From the NCBI GenBank assembly GCA_031359995.1, contig JANMAT010000122.1, positions 1-5,509 of the forward strand: a stretch of DNA of 5,509 nucleotides, in the 5' to 3' direction. The DNA is from JANMAT01 sp031359995 (lineage in GTDB: Bacteria > Actinomycetota > Acidimicrobiia > Acidimicrobiales > Ilumatobacteraceae). The notes beneath the pieces were generated by a model, which ran no database searches, was not told where the DNA came from, and saw nothing but the letters and a program-made list of their open reading frames with translations. Positions within the stretch are counted from its first letter, which is position 1. Each line of letters begins with the position of its first letter. Position numbers and translations under genes: made by a program. Shown here piece after piece: positions 5,287 through 5,509 of this stretch.

Positions 5287-5481
5287 ATGTACCTGACGAC
5301 GGACGAGGTGGCGGAGCGGCTCCGGTTGTCCAGCAAGGCAGCGTTGCTGCAGTTGCGGCATCGGGGCGCGGCGCCGCCAGCTGTGCGGATCGGTGCCAAG
5401 TTGCTCTGGCCGGAAGCTGAGCTGGATGCGTGGATGGCGGACAAGCTCCGGAGCGATCCTCGTAGTCGGGTGGCGTCCTGA
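5287..5481 (+). CDS. Excisionase-like winged helix-turn-helix protein (recombination directionality factor)
   Basis: This encodes a 64-residue protein with the excisionase/MerR-like helix-turn-helix layout. It starts MYLTTDEVAERLRLS (1-15), the typical first helix and turn. A second helix SKAALLQLRHRGAAPP (16-31) follows, then the wing and last helix AVRIGAKLLWPEAELDAWMADK (32-53). Such proteins bend DNA near the attachment site and drive the integrase toward excision; in some elements they act as small transcription factors instead. The ATG at 5287 has a good Shine-Dalgarno (5277-5282). The gene diverges from the repressor-int pair, as expected if the regulator controls it. Its TGA (5479-5481) overlaps the ATG of the next gene by one base, so the two are probably coupled. 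It is full length for this family. The excisionase role is inferred from fold and context. Confidence 0.85.
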   Translation: MYLTTDEVAERLRLSSKAALLQLRHRGAAPPAVRIGAKLLWPEAELDAWMADKLRSDPRSRVAS

Positions 5482-5509
5482 TGGCCCCTGGACGCGCCGC
5501 CGCCCCGCC
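5481..5509 (+). CDS. Start of a further element gene, cut by the window end
   Basis: An ATG at 5481 overlaps the TGA of the xis-like gene (TGATG) and opens a frame reading MAPGRAAAP before the sequence ends. The one-base overlap is a common sign of translational coupling in an operon, which is the only reason for calling it. Nine codons are too few to suggest a product. In related elements this place may hold a replication, transfer or small hypothetical gene. Confidence 0.45.

Larger units (their letters stand above)
3421..5509. mobile_element. One end of an integrative element or prophage (int, repressor, xis; continues past the window)
   Basis: The right part contains a complete tyrosine integrase, an XRE-type regulator directly upstream of it, a divergent excisionase-like winged-helix gene, and a further overlapping gene cut by the window end. 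This cluster is the standard recombination and lysogeny-type control module of actinobacterial integrative elements and prophages. The integrase 3' end points toward chromosomal-looking genes, as expected if an attachment site lies just left of 3421. One sampled line here (4861-4920) has 39 of 60 G/C against 45 of 60 in a chromosomal line (2161-2220), a modest hint of different origin. Neither attachment site is demonstrated: the left edge is approximate and the right end is outside the window. No conjugation, replication or phage structural gene is visible, so the element type is open. Confidence 0.7.

Noticed and set aside
1..5509. A CRISPR array, toxin-antitoxin pair, restriction system or other defence system.
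   Set aside because: No regularly spaced repeats and no nuclease, methylase or toxin motifs were found in the supported genes. Cargo genes of the element, if any, lie beyond the right edge.

Overview
This is a high-GC stretch that looks actinobacterial. One sampled chromosomal line (2161-2220) has 45 of 60 G/C, GTG starts occur, and the protein styles fit that phylum. I cannot fix the genus. A marine or freshwater acidimicrobial lineage is possible but is only a guess. The window holds six complete genes and the first codons of a seventh. They fall into a chromosomal-looking left part (1-3388) and the end of an integrated mobile element on the right (about 3389-5509).

Left part. Two minus-strand genes are read as a likely pair. 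The first encodes a cytoplasmic-type molybdopterin/4Fe-4S oxidoreductase (2463 to 487). The second encodes the large-conductance mechanosensitive channel MscL (458 to 60), whose ribosome-binding site sits in the 28-base gap between them. A GC-rich inverted repeat follows mscL at 39-52. Divergent from the oxidoreductase is a plus-strand gene (2519-3388) for an unrecognised protein with about 170 soluble residues followed by three membrane segments. The 55-base divergent intergenic region contains a perfect CCCCTG-N12-CAGGGG dyad.

Right part. A complete tyrosine recombinase (integrase; 4539 to 3421) lies 4 bases downstream of an XRE-type helix-turn-helix regulator (5197 to 4544), both on the minus strand. 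Facing away is a 64-residue winged-helix excisionase-like protein (5287-5481, plus), whose stop codon overlaps the ATG of a further gene cut off by the window end. This int / repressor / divergent xis arrangement is the control-and-recombination module of an actinobacterial integrative element or prophage. The 89-base region between regulator and xis carries two plausible opposed promoters, whose -35 boxes lie in a TGCA-N9-TGCA element. The regulator may be a leaderless GTG-start transcript. The element boundary is most likely in the 32 bases between the membrane-protein stop and the integrase stop, or in the last codons of either gene. The second attachment site is outside the window, so this cannot be confirmed here.

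No rRNA, tRNA, CRISPR array or IS element was seen. No gene-free stretch exceeds about 90 bases.
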